From: JAIVHA01 sp965367295
Lineage (GTDB): Bacteria; Pseudomonadota; Gammaproteobacteria; DSM-19610
Reading direction: 5' to 3'
Length of the DNA: 30,934 nt
NCBI GenBank assembly: GCA_965367295.1
Contig: CBDUHN010000039.1
Location: forward strand, 1-30,934
The notes under the pieces are model-generated. The model ran no database searches and was not told the DNA's origin. It saw only the letters and a program-made list of their open reading frames with translations. Shown here piece by piece: positions 7,305 through 15,876 of the stretch. A program made the position numbers and the translations under genes. Position 1 is the first letter of the stretch; each line of letters opens with the position of its first letter.

Positions 7305-7338
7305 CCTGTGCGGTCATTATGGGCCTACCGGCTCTTTA

Positions 7339-8217
7339 TTATACCGCGGAGCCGTTGCGCACCTGTTCCTTGTAGGCCTGGTACAGCTTCGTCATGCGAT
7401 GCCACACGGGGCCGGGCTTGCCGGTACCGACGGGTTTTTCGTCCAGTTCGGTGACGGGCAGGATTTCGCGGGTGGAACTGGTCAGCCAGATTTCCTCGGC
7501 GGTATCCAGGTCGGCGGCGGGGATATCCTCCTCGCGATAGGGGATGCCGTGCCGTTGCGCCAGTTCCAGTACCAGGTCGCGGGTGATGCCTGGCAGTAGT
7601 TTCGGACTCTTCGGCGGGGTGCGCAGCACGCCGCCGGTTACCACGAAGAGGTTGCTGGCGGCACCTTCGTTGGCCAGGCCATCGCGGACCAGGATGGCTT
7701 CGACGGCGTGGGCATCCACTGCATCCTGGCGCAGCAGTACATTGGCCAGCAGGGTGATGGCTTTGATGTGGCAGTGTTGCCAGCGCGAATCGGGCAGACG
7801 GATGGCGCGCACACCCTGCTCCGCCAGGGTCGGCGGGGGTAGGGGGATGGGCGTGCTCATGGCCATGACCGTGGGCTGGTCCTCGGCCGGGAAGACATGG
7901 TCGCGTTTCATATGCACGCCACGGGTGATCTGCAGGTAGATGGATTGATCATCGCGCGGGTCAGCGGGGTCCCGGTTCATGCGCAGCAGCTGTTCCATCA
8001 CTTCACGCCACTGGTCGCCGGACAGGGGGTTGCGCAGGCGGATGCCGTCGAGGCTGTTCTGCAGCCGTTCCAGGTGGGGCTCCAGCCGGAACAGGCGGCC
8101 GCCGTAGGCGGGGATGACTTCGTATACGCCATCACCGAACAGAAAGCCGCGGTCCATTACGGAGATGCGTGCTTCTTCCAGGGGTTCAAAGCTGCCGTTC
8201 AGATAGACCGTGGTCAT
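7339..8217 (-). CDS. dat: D-amino acid aminotransferase (class IV PLP transaminase)
   Basis: This 292-aa fold-type IV transaminase belongs with D-alanine transaminases, which interconvert D-Ala or D-Glu and 2-oxo acids. The PLP lysine is Lys152 in HCHIKAITLLANVL, followed by the family pattern ILVRDG and the acidic EGAASN (184-189) that contacts the cofactor. The N-terminus has the usual YLNGSF...DRGFLFGDGVYE. The start at 8217 fits family length; an upstream in-frame start would add nine poorly conserved residues. It follows dacC by about 40 bp on the same strand. In many gammaproteobacteria dacC-dat precedes lipB-lipA; here lipBA is absent and the NorE-like gene follows. D-Ala metabolism suits its place after the peptidoglycan genes. 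Confidence 0.9.
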   Translation of the reverse strand: MTTVYLNGSFEPLEEARISVMDRGFLFGDGVYEVIPAYGGRLFRLEPHLERLQNSLDGIRLRNPLSGDQWREVMEQLLRMNRDPADPRDDQSIYLQITRGVHMKRDHVFPAEDQPTVMAMSTPIPLPPPTLAEQGVRAIRLPDSRWQHCHIKAITLLANVLLRQDAVDAHAVEAILVRDGLANEGAASNLFVVTGGVLRTPPKSPKLLPGITRDLVLELAQRHGIPYREEDIPAADLDTAEEIWLTSSTREILPVTELDEKPVGTGKPGPVWHRMTKLYQAYKEQVRNGSAV

Positions 8218-8258
8218 GGAGTGCCTGCCAGGAAAGGCGGCCATGAGGCCGCATAGGG

Positions 8259-9413
8259 TTATTCGAAGTACAGCATCGCCTCGTCGACGATGCGCTGCCA
8301 GAAGGCCCCCTCGGGGATGTCCGTCAGCGCCTGCAGGGGACGCTCGGTCACCTGCTTGTCACCCAGCCGGATATGCACGTTGCCCAGGGGCTGGCCCTTG
8401 GCAATGGGGGCCATGATGCGGCTGTCGATGGTCATGGAGGCATCCAGCTGTGGATACTGGCCGCGCGGAATGGTTACGTACAGGTCCTGGCCCAGTCCCA
8501 GTGGCAACTGGTCGGTGGCGCCTTTCCATACCTTGGCATCGGCCAGTTTGGCATTGGCATCATAGAGTTTGTGGGTTTCAAAGAAGCGGAAGCCGTAGTT
8601 CAGCAGCGCCTGACTGGCATTGGCGCGCGCCTCCTCGCTCTTGGTACCGAGCACCACGGTGATCAGGCGCATGCCCTCCCGCTGGGCGGAGGTGACCAGG
8701 CAGTAACCGGCAGAGTCGGTATGGCCGGTTTTCATGCCGTCTACGGATTCATCGCGCCACAACAGTTTGTTGCGGTTGTACTGGGTGATGTCGTTGAAGG
8801 TGAATTGGCGCTGCGAGTACCAGTGATAGTAATCGGGGAATTCGGCGATCAGCTGGTGGGCGAGTTTGGCGATATCGCGCGCCGTGGTGTAGTGATTCTC
8901 GTCGGGCCAGCCGGTGCTGTTCGTGAAATGGCTGCCGGTCAGGCCCATTTCCTGGGCATAGCGGTTCATCAGGCCGGCAAAGGTGTCTTCGCTGCCCGCC
9001 ACATGTTCCGCCAGTGCGACGGTGGCATCATTGCCGGACTGGACAATCATCCCCTGTAGCAGGTCCTCGACGCTGACCTGTTTGCCCACTTCGATGAACA
9101 TGCGTGAACCTTGCGTACGCCAGGCTTTTTCGCTGATCGTAACCAGGTCGTTGAGATGCATCTGACCCGACTGGAGTTCCTTGAACACCGCGTAGGCCGA
9201 CATCAGCTTGGTGATGCTGGCGGGCTCGATGCGCATGTCGACGTTGTGCTCCGCGAGGGTCTGCCCACTCTGGAAATCCTGAATGACGAAGGCGGTGGCA
9301 CCCACGGCCGGGGCCTTGGGGACCGGCAGGGCGGCAGCCCATGCATGGCAGGTCAGCAGACTGAGAAACCAGAACAGCAGCGGGTATAGCGGGCGTATGG
9401 GTGAGTGGGTCAT
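8259..9413 (-). CDS. dacC: D-alanyl-D-alanine carboxypeptidase (PBP5/6 type)
   Basis: This 384-aa low-molecular-weight penicillin-binding protein removes the terminal D-Ala from pentapeptide stems in the periplasm. A signal peptide (about 1-28, cleavage near AWAA-ALP) precedes the S11 peptidase domain with SITK (Ser66/Lys69), SGN (126-128) and KTG (228-230). A C-terminal beta domain follows. The final residues (FWQRIVDEAMLYF) form an amphipathic helix expected to anchor the protein on the outer face of the inner membrane. The ATG at 9413 is chosen over a TTG ten codons upstream because it starts directly before the signal peptide. The symbols dacA and dacC are used interchangeably for this locus. 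It lies between rlpA and dat in the elongation cluster. Confidence 0.94.
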   Translation of the reverse strand: MTHSPIRPLYPLLFWFLSLLTCHAWAAALPVPKAPAVGATAFVIQDFQSGQTLAEHNVDMRIEPASITKLMSAYAVFKELQSGQMHLNDLVTISEKAWRTQGSRMFIEVGKQVSVEDLLQGMIVQSGNDATVALAEHVAGSEDTFAGLMNRYAQEMGLTGSHFTNSTGWPDENHYTTARDIAKLAHQLIAEFPDYYHWYSQRQFTFNDITQYNRNKLLWRDESVDGMKTGHTDSAGYCLVTSAQREGMRLITVVLGTKSEEARANASQALLNYGFRFFETHKLYDANAKLADAKVWKGATDQLPLGLGQDLYVTIPRGQYPQLDASMTIDSRIMAPIAKGQPLGNVHIRLGDKQVTERPLQALTDIPEGAFWQRIVDEAMLYFE

Positions 9414-9521
9414 AAGGCTTCGGGTATGGATTCCATTCGGCAAATTCAGCGGCCAATTGTCCGCGGCTGGCGTCTGATTTGCAAACCGTCCAACTGTACG
9501 CGCGGCTATCCCGCCTTGCGC

Positions 9522-10373
9522 TTAATCAATGACGACGTGGGGGGTGCCGACGCTGTACTGGCTCAGGGATTCCACCATGCGGTCGGCTTCCTCCACACTG
9601 GCCAGCGGGCCAATACGAACCCGGTAGACCGGCCCGCTCAGGCCATTGACGGTGCTGATGAGCACCTTGCCCAGGGAGGCTTTTTGCAGATCAGCGCGCA
9701 GGCGTTCGGCATTGGTGCGGCTGGCAAAGGCGCCGACCTGCAGGAACATGCCGGGCTGGTTCGGTACTGGTTCAGCATGGGCGGTAGAGATGGGGGACGG
9801 GTTGATGGAACTGCGGACCGGGGCTTTTGCCATGATCGTATCCGGTGCCCGCGGGTCGATGGCGCGGATTTCCACCAGGCCGGTGCCGGTACCCAGGATG
9901 CCCAGCTTGGAAGCCGCGGCATAGGACAGGTCGATGATGCGGTTGTCATGGAATGGGCCGCGATCATTCACCTTGACCACCACCTGGCGGCCGTTGTTGA
10001 GGTTGGTGACCTGCACATAGGTGGGCAGGGGCAGCGTTTTGTGCGCGGCGGTCATGGCGTACATGTCATAGGGCTCACCGCTCGAGGTGCGGCGGCCGTG
10101 AAACTTGGTGCCGTACCAGGACGCGATCCCTTTCTCCACGAAATTACCACTGGCCTTCATCGGGTAGTAGCGCTTGCCGGCAACCTCATACGAGGCTGGA
10201 TTGCCATAACGGCTCGGGCTTTCCAGCCGTGGCACGGCATCCGGGACATTCGATACATCCACCGGCCGTGATGGTGCCCCGTCCCGGTTGACATAGTGGC
10301 CACTACTGCAGGCGTTGATCAGCAGGGCCAGGGCGCTGATCAGTAAAAAGGCAGGCAGAATACGCGGTTTCAT
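9522..10373 (-). CDS. rlpA: Septal ring lytic transglycosylase lipoprotein RlpA
   Basis: This 283-aa outer-membrane lipoprotein has a signal peptide with the acylated cysteine at Cys22 (LINAC). A double-psi beta-barrel domain (about 80-170) contains GIASWYGTKFHGRRT, a Glu at 100 and VNDRGPF with Asp137. A C-terminal SPOR domain (about 208-283; FLQVGAFASRTNAERL) is expected to bind denuded glycan at division sites. In Pseudomonas RlpA is a lytic transglycosylase acting on glycans lacking stem peptides. The ATG at 10373 gives the normal lipoprotein signal, and the 19 extra upstream codons are unlikely. It follows mltB, as in many relatives, with a stable hairpin in the 87-bp gap. Confidence 0.94.
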   Translation of the reverse strand: MKPRILPAFLLISALALLINACSSGHYVNRDGAPSRPVDVSNVPDAVPRLESPSRYGNPASYEVAGKRYYPMKASGNFVEKGIASWYGTKFHGRRTSSGEPYDMYAMTAAHKTLPLPTYVQVTNLNNGRQVVVKVNDRGPFHDNRIIDLSYAAASKLGILGTGTGLVEIRAIDPRAPDTIMAKAPVRSSINPSPISTAHAEPVPNQPGMFLQVGAFASRTNAERLRADLQKASLGKVLISTVNGLSGPVYRVRIGPLASVEEADRMVESLSQYSVGTPHVVID

Positions 10374-10424
10374 GCGGGTAGTTTGCCCCGCCGGGGCTGT
10401 GAATTCAATCAGCGTACGGGCAAG

Positions 10425-10450
10425 GCGCATGCGCCCGGTGGCGCATGCGC
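10425..10450 (-). other. Very stable GC-rich stem-loop between mltB and rlpA
   Basis: GCGCATGCGCC (10425-10435) and GGCGCATGCGC (10440-10450) form a perfect 11-bp stem around a CGGT tetraloop. Each arm is itself nearly palindromic. There is no T-tract, so it looks like a transcript-processing or attenuation hairpin rather than a classical terminator. Confidence 0.6.
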
Positions 10451-10460
10451 AACCGGAGGC

Positions 10461-11471
10461 CTACTGTGTGGCGCGTGCCTTGCGGATTTCCTCGCTCAAC
10501 TGGTAGACCGCCATGGCGTATAAGGGGCTGCGGTTGTAACGCGTAATGACATAGAAGTTGTTGAAGCCGAGCCAGTATTCCGGGCCATTCTGCTGTTCCA
10601 GTTCAACCAGTGCGGCCAGTTGGTCGGCGCCGTGGGACTGCCGGGTGGTGATGCCCTGTGCCTTCAGATCGGCGATGGTCAGCGTGGGCTTCAGCCCCGC
10701 CTTGGTCAGGGCGGTATCCGGCGTGCCTTTCACCTGGGCGCGTTCCGCCACCGGTGCACCCAGTTGCCAGCCATGGACATGTAGGTAGTTGGCAACGCTG
10801 CCAATGATGTCGCGCTTGCTCTGCCACAGGTCACGCCGGCCGTCCTCGTCGAAGTCGACGGCGTAACGGCGGTAGCTGCTGGCGATGAACTGGCCATGAC
10901 CCATGGCGCCGGCGTAGGAACCCTTCGCCTCGGTACGATCCACATGTTCCTCATCGGTCAGCAACAGGAACTGCTCCAGTTCGCTGCGGAAGAATTTGGC
11001 GCGCGGCGGATAGGCAAAGGCCAGGGTGGAAAGGGCATCGATCACCCGGTAGGAGCCGGTGTTATTGCCATAGCGGGTTTCCACGCCGATGATGGCTACG
11101 ATCACCTGCGCATCCACCCCGAAGGCCTGTTCGGCGGCGGCCAGGATGTCGGCGTTTTCATTCCAGAACTGCACACCACCCGTGATGCGATTCGAAGTCA
11201 GGAAGATGGGGCGATAGGCATGCCAGGGTTTGCCTTCTGCTGGCCGCGAGATGGCCTTGATAATATCCTCGCGCAGCTGCGCCCCTGCGAATAGCTGTGT
11301 CAGTTCGGCGCGGTCCATGCCATGGCGCTGCACCATGTCGTCGATGAAGGATTTGACTTCGGGATTGGCGCTGAAAGCGCCCTTGTCTGTCGTGGCGGGG
11401 CTGGTACTGCAGGCACAGGTGGTGCCGAGCAGCAGTGCCATGAATCCCCAGAGGCGCAACCAGTTTCTCAT
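10461..11471 (-). CDS. mltB: Lytic murein transglycosylase B
   Basis: This 336-aa enzyme of the Slt35/MltB family cleaves the MurNAc-GlcNAc bond to form 1,6-anhydroMurNAc ends. The catalytic glutamate is Glu131 in GVETRYG. Other family marks are the AFAYPPRAKFFRSEL segment, GAMGHGQFIASSY and a DFDEDGRRDLW calcium-loop-like stretch. The N-terminus is a hydrophobic signal. The candidate lipobox around Cys19/Cys21 (GTTCAC) departs from LA(G/A)C, so lipidation is likely but not certain. AAGGAA lies just upstream of the ATG at 11471. The gene sits 12 bp after rodA, consistent with co-transcription in the elongation operon. Confidence 0.93.
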   Translation of the reverse strand: MRNWLRLWGFMALLLGTTCACSTSPATTDKGAFSANPEVKSFIDDMVQRHGMDRAELTQLFAGAQLREDIIKAISRPAEGKPWHAYRPIFLTSNRITGGVQFWNENADILAAAEQAFGVDAQVIVAIIGVETRYGNNTGSYRVIDALSTLAFAYPPRAKFFRSELEQFLLLTDEEHVDRTEAKGSYAGAMGHGQFIASSYRRYAVDFDEDGRRDLWQSKRDIIGSVANYLHVHGWQLGAPVAERAQVKGTPDTALTKAGLKPTLTIADLKAQGITTRQSHGADQLAALVELEQQNGPEYWLGFNNFYVITRYNRSPLYAMAVYQLSEEIRKARATQ

Positions 11472-11483
11472 AACCGTTCCTTG

Positions 11484-12608
11484 TTACGTCGCAAGCAGTT
11501 TGCGATGTGTGTGAATGGACATCAGCATACCGAAACCGATCATCAGGGTCACCATGGAGGTGCCCCCGTAACTGATCAGCGGCAGCGGCAGACCGACTAC
11601 CGGCAGCAACCCGGTGACCATGCCGGTATTGACGATGATATAGACCACGAAGGTCAGCGAGATGCTGCCCGCCAGCAGGCGCGTGAAGGTGTCCTGGGCC
11701 TGGGTGGCGATATAGATGCCGCGTACCACGATAAAGGCATAGACCAGCAGCAGGGCCATAATACCGATGAACCCGAATTCCTCGCCCAGTACCGCGAAGA
11801 TGAAATCGGTGGAACGTTCCGGCAGGAATTCCAGGTGTGACTGGGTACCGTTCATCCAGCCCTTGCCAAACAGGCCGCCGGAGCCGATGGCGATCTTGGA
11901 CTGAATGATGTGGTAGCCGGCCCCGAGGGGGTCCTGCTCCGGATTGAGAAAGGTAATGACGCGCTGGCGCTGATAGTCGCGCATGAAATGCCAGAGGATA
12001 GGCAGGCCAGCGGTGGCGGCCCCGATCAGGGCTCCGAGCAGCTTCCACTGCAGTCCGGCCAGGAACAGCACAAAGAACCCCGAACTGGCGATCAGCAGCG
12101 AGGTGCCGAGATCCGGTTGTTTGGCGATCAGCAGGACCGGCACGACAATGATCGCACCACTCACCAGCAACTTCAGCGGGCGTGGTGGCAGGCGCGCCTC
12201 GGACAGGTACCAGGCGACCATGAGCGGCAGGCTGAGTTTCATCATCTCCGAGGGCTGGAAGCGCACGAAACCGAGATCCAGCCAACGCTGCGCCCCCTTG
12301 CCGATATCGCCTGCGAACAGTACCGCGAGCAGCAACAGTATGCCGGCACCATACAGCCAGGGTGCCCAGCGGAACAGCCAGGCCGGCGGGATCTGCGCCA
12401 GCATGAACATGGCGCCAAAGGCGATGCCCAAACGGATGCATTGGCGCAGCAGGGCATCGGGGCTCTGACTGCTGGCGCTGTACAGTACCGCCAGACCGAG
12501 GATGGAGACGATGATGAGCCCGAACAGCAGGGTGCCGTCGATGTGCAGCAGTTGCAGCCAACCACGCTGGCTGGCGTCTTCACGGCGTTTGTCGATCAGC
12601 ATGCTCAT
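11484..12608 (-). CDS. rodA: Peptidoglycan glycosyltransferase RodA (SEDS)
   Basis: RodA polymerises lipid II into glycan strands in the rod complex together with PBP2. The 374-aa protein has about ten transmembrane helices. SEDS marks include RWLDLGFVRFQPSE, the KQPDLGTSL stretch containing the essential Asp, and GLPLPLISYGGTS near the C-terminus. The start overlaps the mrdA stop by ATGA (12605-12608), giving coupled translation of the polymerase with its transpeptidase partner. A second Met at codon 3 is a possible alternative start. Confidence 0.97.
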   Translation of the reverse strand: MSMLIDKRREDASQRGWLQLLHIDGTLLFGLIIVSILGLAVLYSASSQSPDALLRQCIRLGIAFGAMFMLAQIPPAWLFRWAPWLYGAGILLLLAVLFAGDIGKGAQRWLDLGFVRFQPSEMMKLSLPLMVAWYLSEARLPPRPLKLLVSGAIIVVPVLLIAKQPDLGTSLLIASSGFFVLFLAGLQWKLLGALIGAATAGLPILWHFMRDYQRQRVITFLNPEQDPLGAGYHIIQSKIAIGSGGLFGKGWMNGTQSHLEFLPERSTDFIFAVLGEEFGFIGIMALLLVYAFIVVRGIYIATQAQDTFTRLLAGSISLTFVVYIIVNTGMVTGLLPVVGLPLPLISYGGTSMVTLMIGFGMLMSIHTHRKLLAT

Positions 12609-14452
12609 GCAGGGTTGTCCAGCAGATAGGCGTCCAGGATCTTGCGGGCGATAGGCGCGGCCACACTGCCGCCGCTGCCGCCATGTTCGACCACCACCGC
12701 GATGGCGATACGCGGTTTTTCCACCGGTGCGAAGGCGATGAACAGGGCGTGGTCACGCAGCTTGAACTCGAGTTTCTCGGCATCGTACTCCTCTTCCTGC
12801 TTGAGGCCGAATACCTGGGCCGTGCCGGTCTTGCCAGCGATGCGGTACTGGTCGTTGGCGATGCGCCGCGCGGTGCCGCGCGCACCATGCACTACGTCCG
12901 TCATGGCGCTGATCACCGCTTGCCAGTTTTCCTCTTTCACCTTGGGAATATTGCCGAGTTGGGGAATGGGTGCGGGTTCCAGTTCGGCCTCGTTACCGGC
13001 CTGGGTGGCATGCACGATGTGTGGCTGTACCTTGTGGCCGTCGTTGGCGAGCATTGCGGTGGCATTGGCCAGTTGCAGGGGGGTCGCCAGCATAAAGCCC
13101 TGACCAATGCCGGTGATCAGGGTTTCCCCCGGGAACCAGGGCTGGTTACGGGCGGCGCGTTTCCATTCCCGCGAGGGCAGCAGGCCGTCCAGTTCACCGG
13201 TGATATCGATGCCGGTGGCGTGGCCGAGGCTGAAATGGTCGAGAAATTCATGCAGCCGGTCGATGCCCATGGACAGCGCCAGATCATAGAAATAGACATC
13301 GCAGGATTGCGTGATGGCATCGCGCAGGGTGATGGTGCCGTGGCCGCTGCGTTTCCAGTCGCGATATTTGCGTTCCTTGCCCGGCAGCATGTAAAAGCCC
13401 GGGCAATAGGTGTTGGCCGCCATACTGGTAATGCCCATCTCCAGTCCGCCGAGGCCGACGAAGGGTTTGATGGTGGAGCCGGGCGGGTACTGGCCGCGCA
13501 GGGCGCGGTTGAACAGCGGCTGGCCCTCATCCTCCTGCAGGGCGCGGTAATCCTTTACCTCAATGCCGTTGACGAATTCATTGGGATCGTAGGTGGGCAG
13601 GCTGACCAGGGCCAGCACATCGCCGTTATCGGGATCGATTGCCACCGCTGCCCCAGTATAGCCTTCAAAGGCAGCTTCGGCGGCCGCCTGCAGACGCGAG
13701 TCCAGGGTCAGGTAGAGGTTCTCGCCGGGCACCGGCGGTGTGCGTTCCAGTACGCGCAGTACGCGCCCCTGGGCATTGGTTTCCACCTGACGGTAGCCGA
13801 CATCGCCGTGCAGTTGTGCTTCATAGGTCTTTTCCAGGCCGGTCTTGCCGATGTGGCTGGTGCCGCTGTAATCGGATTCCACGATGTTCTGCAGATCGCG
13901 TTCATCGAGCCGGCCCACATAACCCAGGGCGTGTACTGCCAGTGAACCGAGCGGGTAGTGGCGTGACAGGCCGGCCGCGATATCAATACCGGGGAACAGG
14001 TGGCGATTGACGGCGAAACGCGCCACCTCTTCTTCACTGAGGCGCAGGCGCAGCGGAATGGCACGAAACCGCGGGCTGCGCTTGCGCAGTTTCTCGAAAC
14101 GCTCCAGGTCGATGTCGCGCAGTTGCACCAGTTTGCCCAGTTCCGCGAGGCTGGCATCCATATCCGTGACCTGTTCGGGTGTGACCTCGAGCCGGTACGT
14201 GGGCAGGTTTTCCGCCAGCAGGATGCCATTGCGGTCATAGATCAGCCCGCGGTTGGGGGGCTCGGGCAGGAGTTTCACCCGGTTGTCATGGGACAGGGTG
14301 GTGAAGTGATCATGGGCAATGACCTGCAGGTACAGCAGTCGTCCCACCAGCGCCAGTGCCAGCAGTGTGCAGAATACCAGCATGGCGATGGCGCGCCCCA
14401 TGAACAGGCGGCTTTCCAGGAAATGATCCTTGAGGGTGGGCGTGCGCAACAT
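12605..14452 (-). CDS. mrdA: Penicillin-binding protein 2 (elongation transpeptidase)
   Basis: PBP2 is the class B transpeptidase of the elongasome. This 615-aa protein has a cytoplasmic N-terminus, one transmembrane helix (about 20-44), a pedestal/dimerisation domain beginning with NRGLIYDRNG (67-76), and the transpeptidase domain. Active-site motifs are STIK (Ser326/Lys329), SCD (383-385, the PBP2 form of SxN) and KTG (541-543). The C-terminal region contains the expected GGSGGSVAAPI. Length is close to E. coli PBP2 (633 aa). It starts 9 bp after mreD ends and overlaps rodA. Confidence 0.97.
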   Translation of the reverse strand: MLRTPTLKDHFLESRLFMGRAIAMLVFCTLLALALVGRLLYLQVIAHDHFTTLSHDNRVKLLPEPPNRGLIYDRNGILLAENLPTYRLEVTPEQVTDMDASLAELGKLVQLRDIDLERFEKLRKRSPRFRAIPLRLRLSEEEVARFAVNRHLFPGIDIAAGLSRHYPLGSLAVHALGYVGRLDERDLQNIVESDYSGTSHIGKTGLEKTYEAQLHGDVGYRQVETNAQGRVLRVLERTPPVPGENLYLTLDSRLQAAAEAAFEGYTGAAVAIDPDNGDVLALVSLPTYDPNEFVNGIEVKDYRALQEDEGQPLFNRALRGQYPPGSTIKPFVGLGGLEMGITSMAANTYCPGFYMLPGKERKYRDWKRSGHGTITLRDAITQSCDVYFYDLALSMGIDRLHEFLDHFSLGHATGIDITGELDGLLPSREWKRAARNQPWFPGETLITGIGQGFMLATPLQLANATAMLANDGHKVQPHIVHATQAGNEAELEPAPIPQLGNIPKVKEENWQAVISAMTDVVHGARGTARRIANDQYRIAGKTGTAQVFGLKQEEEYDAEKLEFKLRDHALFIAFAPVEKPRIAIAVVVEHGGSGGSVAAPIARKILDAYLLDNPA

Positions 14453-14461
14453 GCGTGGGGG

Positions 14462-14950
14462 TCAGCTCACGGAGAACTGGCGGCGCAGGGTGCGCAGGAA
14501 CTGGTATACGAAAGGCCACAGCGCCATGCCGATGAAGGACGGCAGCCAGTAGAACCAGCCATGGGACGGTTGTCCGGTGATGCCATGTACCCACATGGTC
14601 AACAGCTGGTGGAGGGTGAGCAGCAGCAGGACGGTGAGTGACTGCTGCCACATCGGATAGAGACGGATACGCTGGTGCAATTTGACGGTCAGGTAGGCCA
14701 TCAGCGTGAGGCTCAGGGCATGTTGGCCCAGCAGGGTCCCGGTAAGCACGTCCATCAGCAGCCCGGTAACCCAGCCGTAGCCGACATTGACGCGATCCGG
14801 TACCGCCAGGCACCAGTAGATCAGTACCAGGCCTACCCAGTCCGGGCGATAGGGGCGCAGACCGTCGGGCAGGGGAATGGTGGTCAGCAATAGTGCCACA
14901 ATGAAGCTGAAAATGATGATCGCGCCACCATGGCGCCGGGCCAGGGTCAT
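14462..14950 (-). CDS. mreD: Rod shape-determining protein MreD
   Basis: This 162-aa polytopic membrane protein has about five or six hydrophobic segments and the MreD pattern RPDWVGLVLIYWCLAVP followed by GYGWVTGLLMDVLTG. It links MreB and MreC to the membrane enzymes of the rod complex. The start overlaps the mreC stop by ATGA (14947-14950), and the gene ends 9 bp before mrdA. Confidence 0.95.
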   Translation of the reverse strand: MTLARRHGGAIIIFSFIVALLLTTIPLPDGLRPYRPDWVGLVLIYWCLAVPDRVNVGYGWVTGLLMDVLTGTLLGQHALSLTLMAYLTVKLHQRIRLYPMWQQSLTVLLLLTLHQLLTMWVHGITGQPSHGWFYWLPSFIGMALWPFVYQFLRTLRRQFSVS

Positions 14951-15840
14951 GGTGTGGCCTCCCCGGCGGCGGGCGTGGCCGCGTCCTCGGCGGGCCGTGG
15001 CGTGGTCAGCGGGCTGGCCTCGTGGGCCTGGCGCACCAGCAGCACCTCGCGGCTGCGGTCGAGCCGGGCGCGTGGGGTGGCGGTGACGTAGGAAAAGGCC
15101 TGGCCCGGGTCCTGTACCACGGCATCCACCACGGCGACGGGGTAGCCGGGAGGAAAACGCCCGCCGAGCCCGGAAGTGACCAGCAGGTCGCCGGCCTGAA
15201 TATCGGCGGTGATGGGGATGTGTGGCAGGATCAGCTGGTTGATGGCGCCGGTGCCCAGCGCCACGGTACGCAGGCCATTGCGGTTCACCTGGACCGGGAT
15301 GGCGTGATCGGGGTCGGTGATCAGCATTACCGTGGAGGTCAGCGGGCCGACGTGGGTGATCTGGCCCATGACGCCGGATTCATCCAGTACCGCCTGGCCG
15401 AGATAGACATCCTGCAGGTCGCCCTTGTTGAGTTCCAGCAGGTGCTTGTAGGGGTCGAGGTTGACCGCCATCAGCTCCGCCACCAGCACCCGCTCGCCAA
15501 GCTGAAAGGAGGAGCCGAGCAGTTCACGCAGGCGCAGGTTTTCCACTTCCAGGGCTTCGAGTTTCTGCAGGCGGCTTCTGAGGATCAGTTGCTGGGTATG
15601 CAGGCTGGCGTTTTCCTCCTGCAGCTGACGCCGGGTGGAGAGTGATTCGCGAAACCAGTCACCGACACTATTGGGCAGATTGAGCAGCGCCTGCAGGGGG
15701 TAGACGACTACCGACAGGGTGGAGCGTACCGATTCCAGGTGATGCTGACGGTGATCCACCGTCATCAGGGCGATCGAGAGCAGCACCAGCACGATCGTGC
15801 GGATCGTGATGGACGGTCCTTCTGTAAAGATGAGCTTAAT
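14947..15840 (-). CDS. mreC: Rod shape-determining protein MreC, apparent AUU start
   Basis: MreC is a bitopic inner-membrane protein whose periplasmic beta domains scaffold and activate PBP2-RodA. Reading from an ATT at 15840 gives 297 aa: the conserved N-terminus KLIFTEGPSITIR, a transmembrane helix (about 17-30), a coiled coil (about 65-105) and the beta domains, with SGLGGRFPPGYPVA near residue 230. No ATG, GTG or TTG lies in frame between the mreB stop (15877-15879) and this conserved stretch. The first standard start is GTG at 15792, which would delete the conserved N-terminus and part of the membrane helix. GGGAAG lies 6 nt before the ATT. The C-terminal tail is Ala/Pro/Thr-rich. A sequence error at the start codon is the alternative. 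Confidence 0.9.
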   Translation of the reverse strand: MKLIFTEGPSITIRTIVLVLLSIALMTVDHRQHHLESVRSTLSVVVYPLQALLNLPNSVGDWFRESLSTRRQLQEENASLHTQQLILRSRLQKLEALEVENLRLRELLGSSFQLGERVLVAELMAVNLDPYKHLLELNKGDLQDVYLGQAVLDESGVMGQITHVGPLTSTVMLITDPDHAIPVQVNRNGLRTVALGTGAINQLILPHIPITADIQAGDLLVTSGLGGRFPPGYPVAVVDAVVQDPGQAFSYVTATPRARLDRSREVLLVRQAHEASPLTTPRPAEDAATPAAGEATP

Positions 15841-15876
15841 AGTGCACTTCCCGCCGCTGGAGTCCGGCGTCCAGGG

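Noticed and set aside
12683..13945. 420-aa plus-strand frame opposite mrdA
   Set aside because: PBP2 on the minus strand has all active-site motifs; this is a shadow.
15790..15792. GTG at 15792 (minus strand) as the true mreC start
   Set aside because: It would remove conserved residues and part of the transmembrane helix, and has no better ribosome-binding site than the ATT at 15840; kept only as an alternative.
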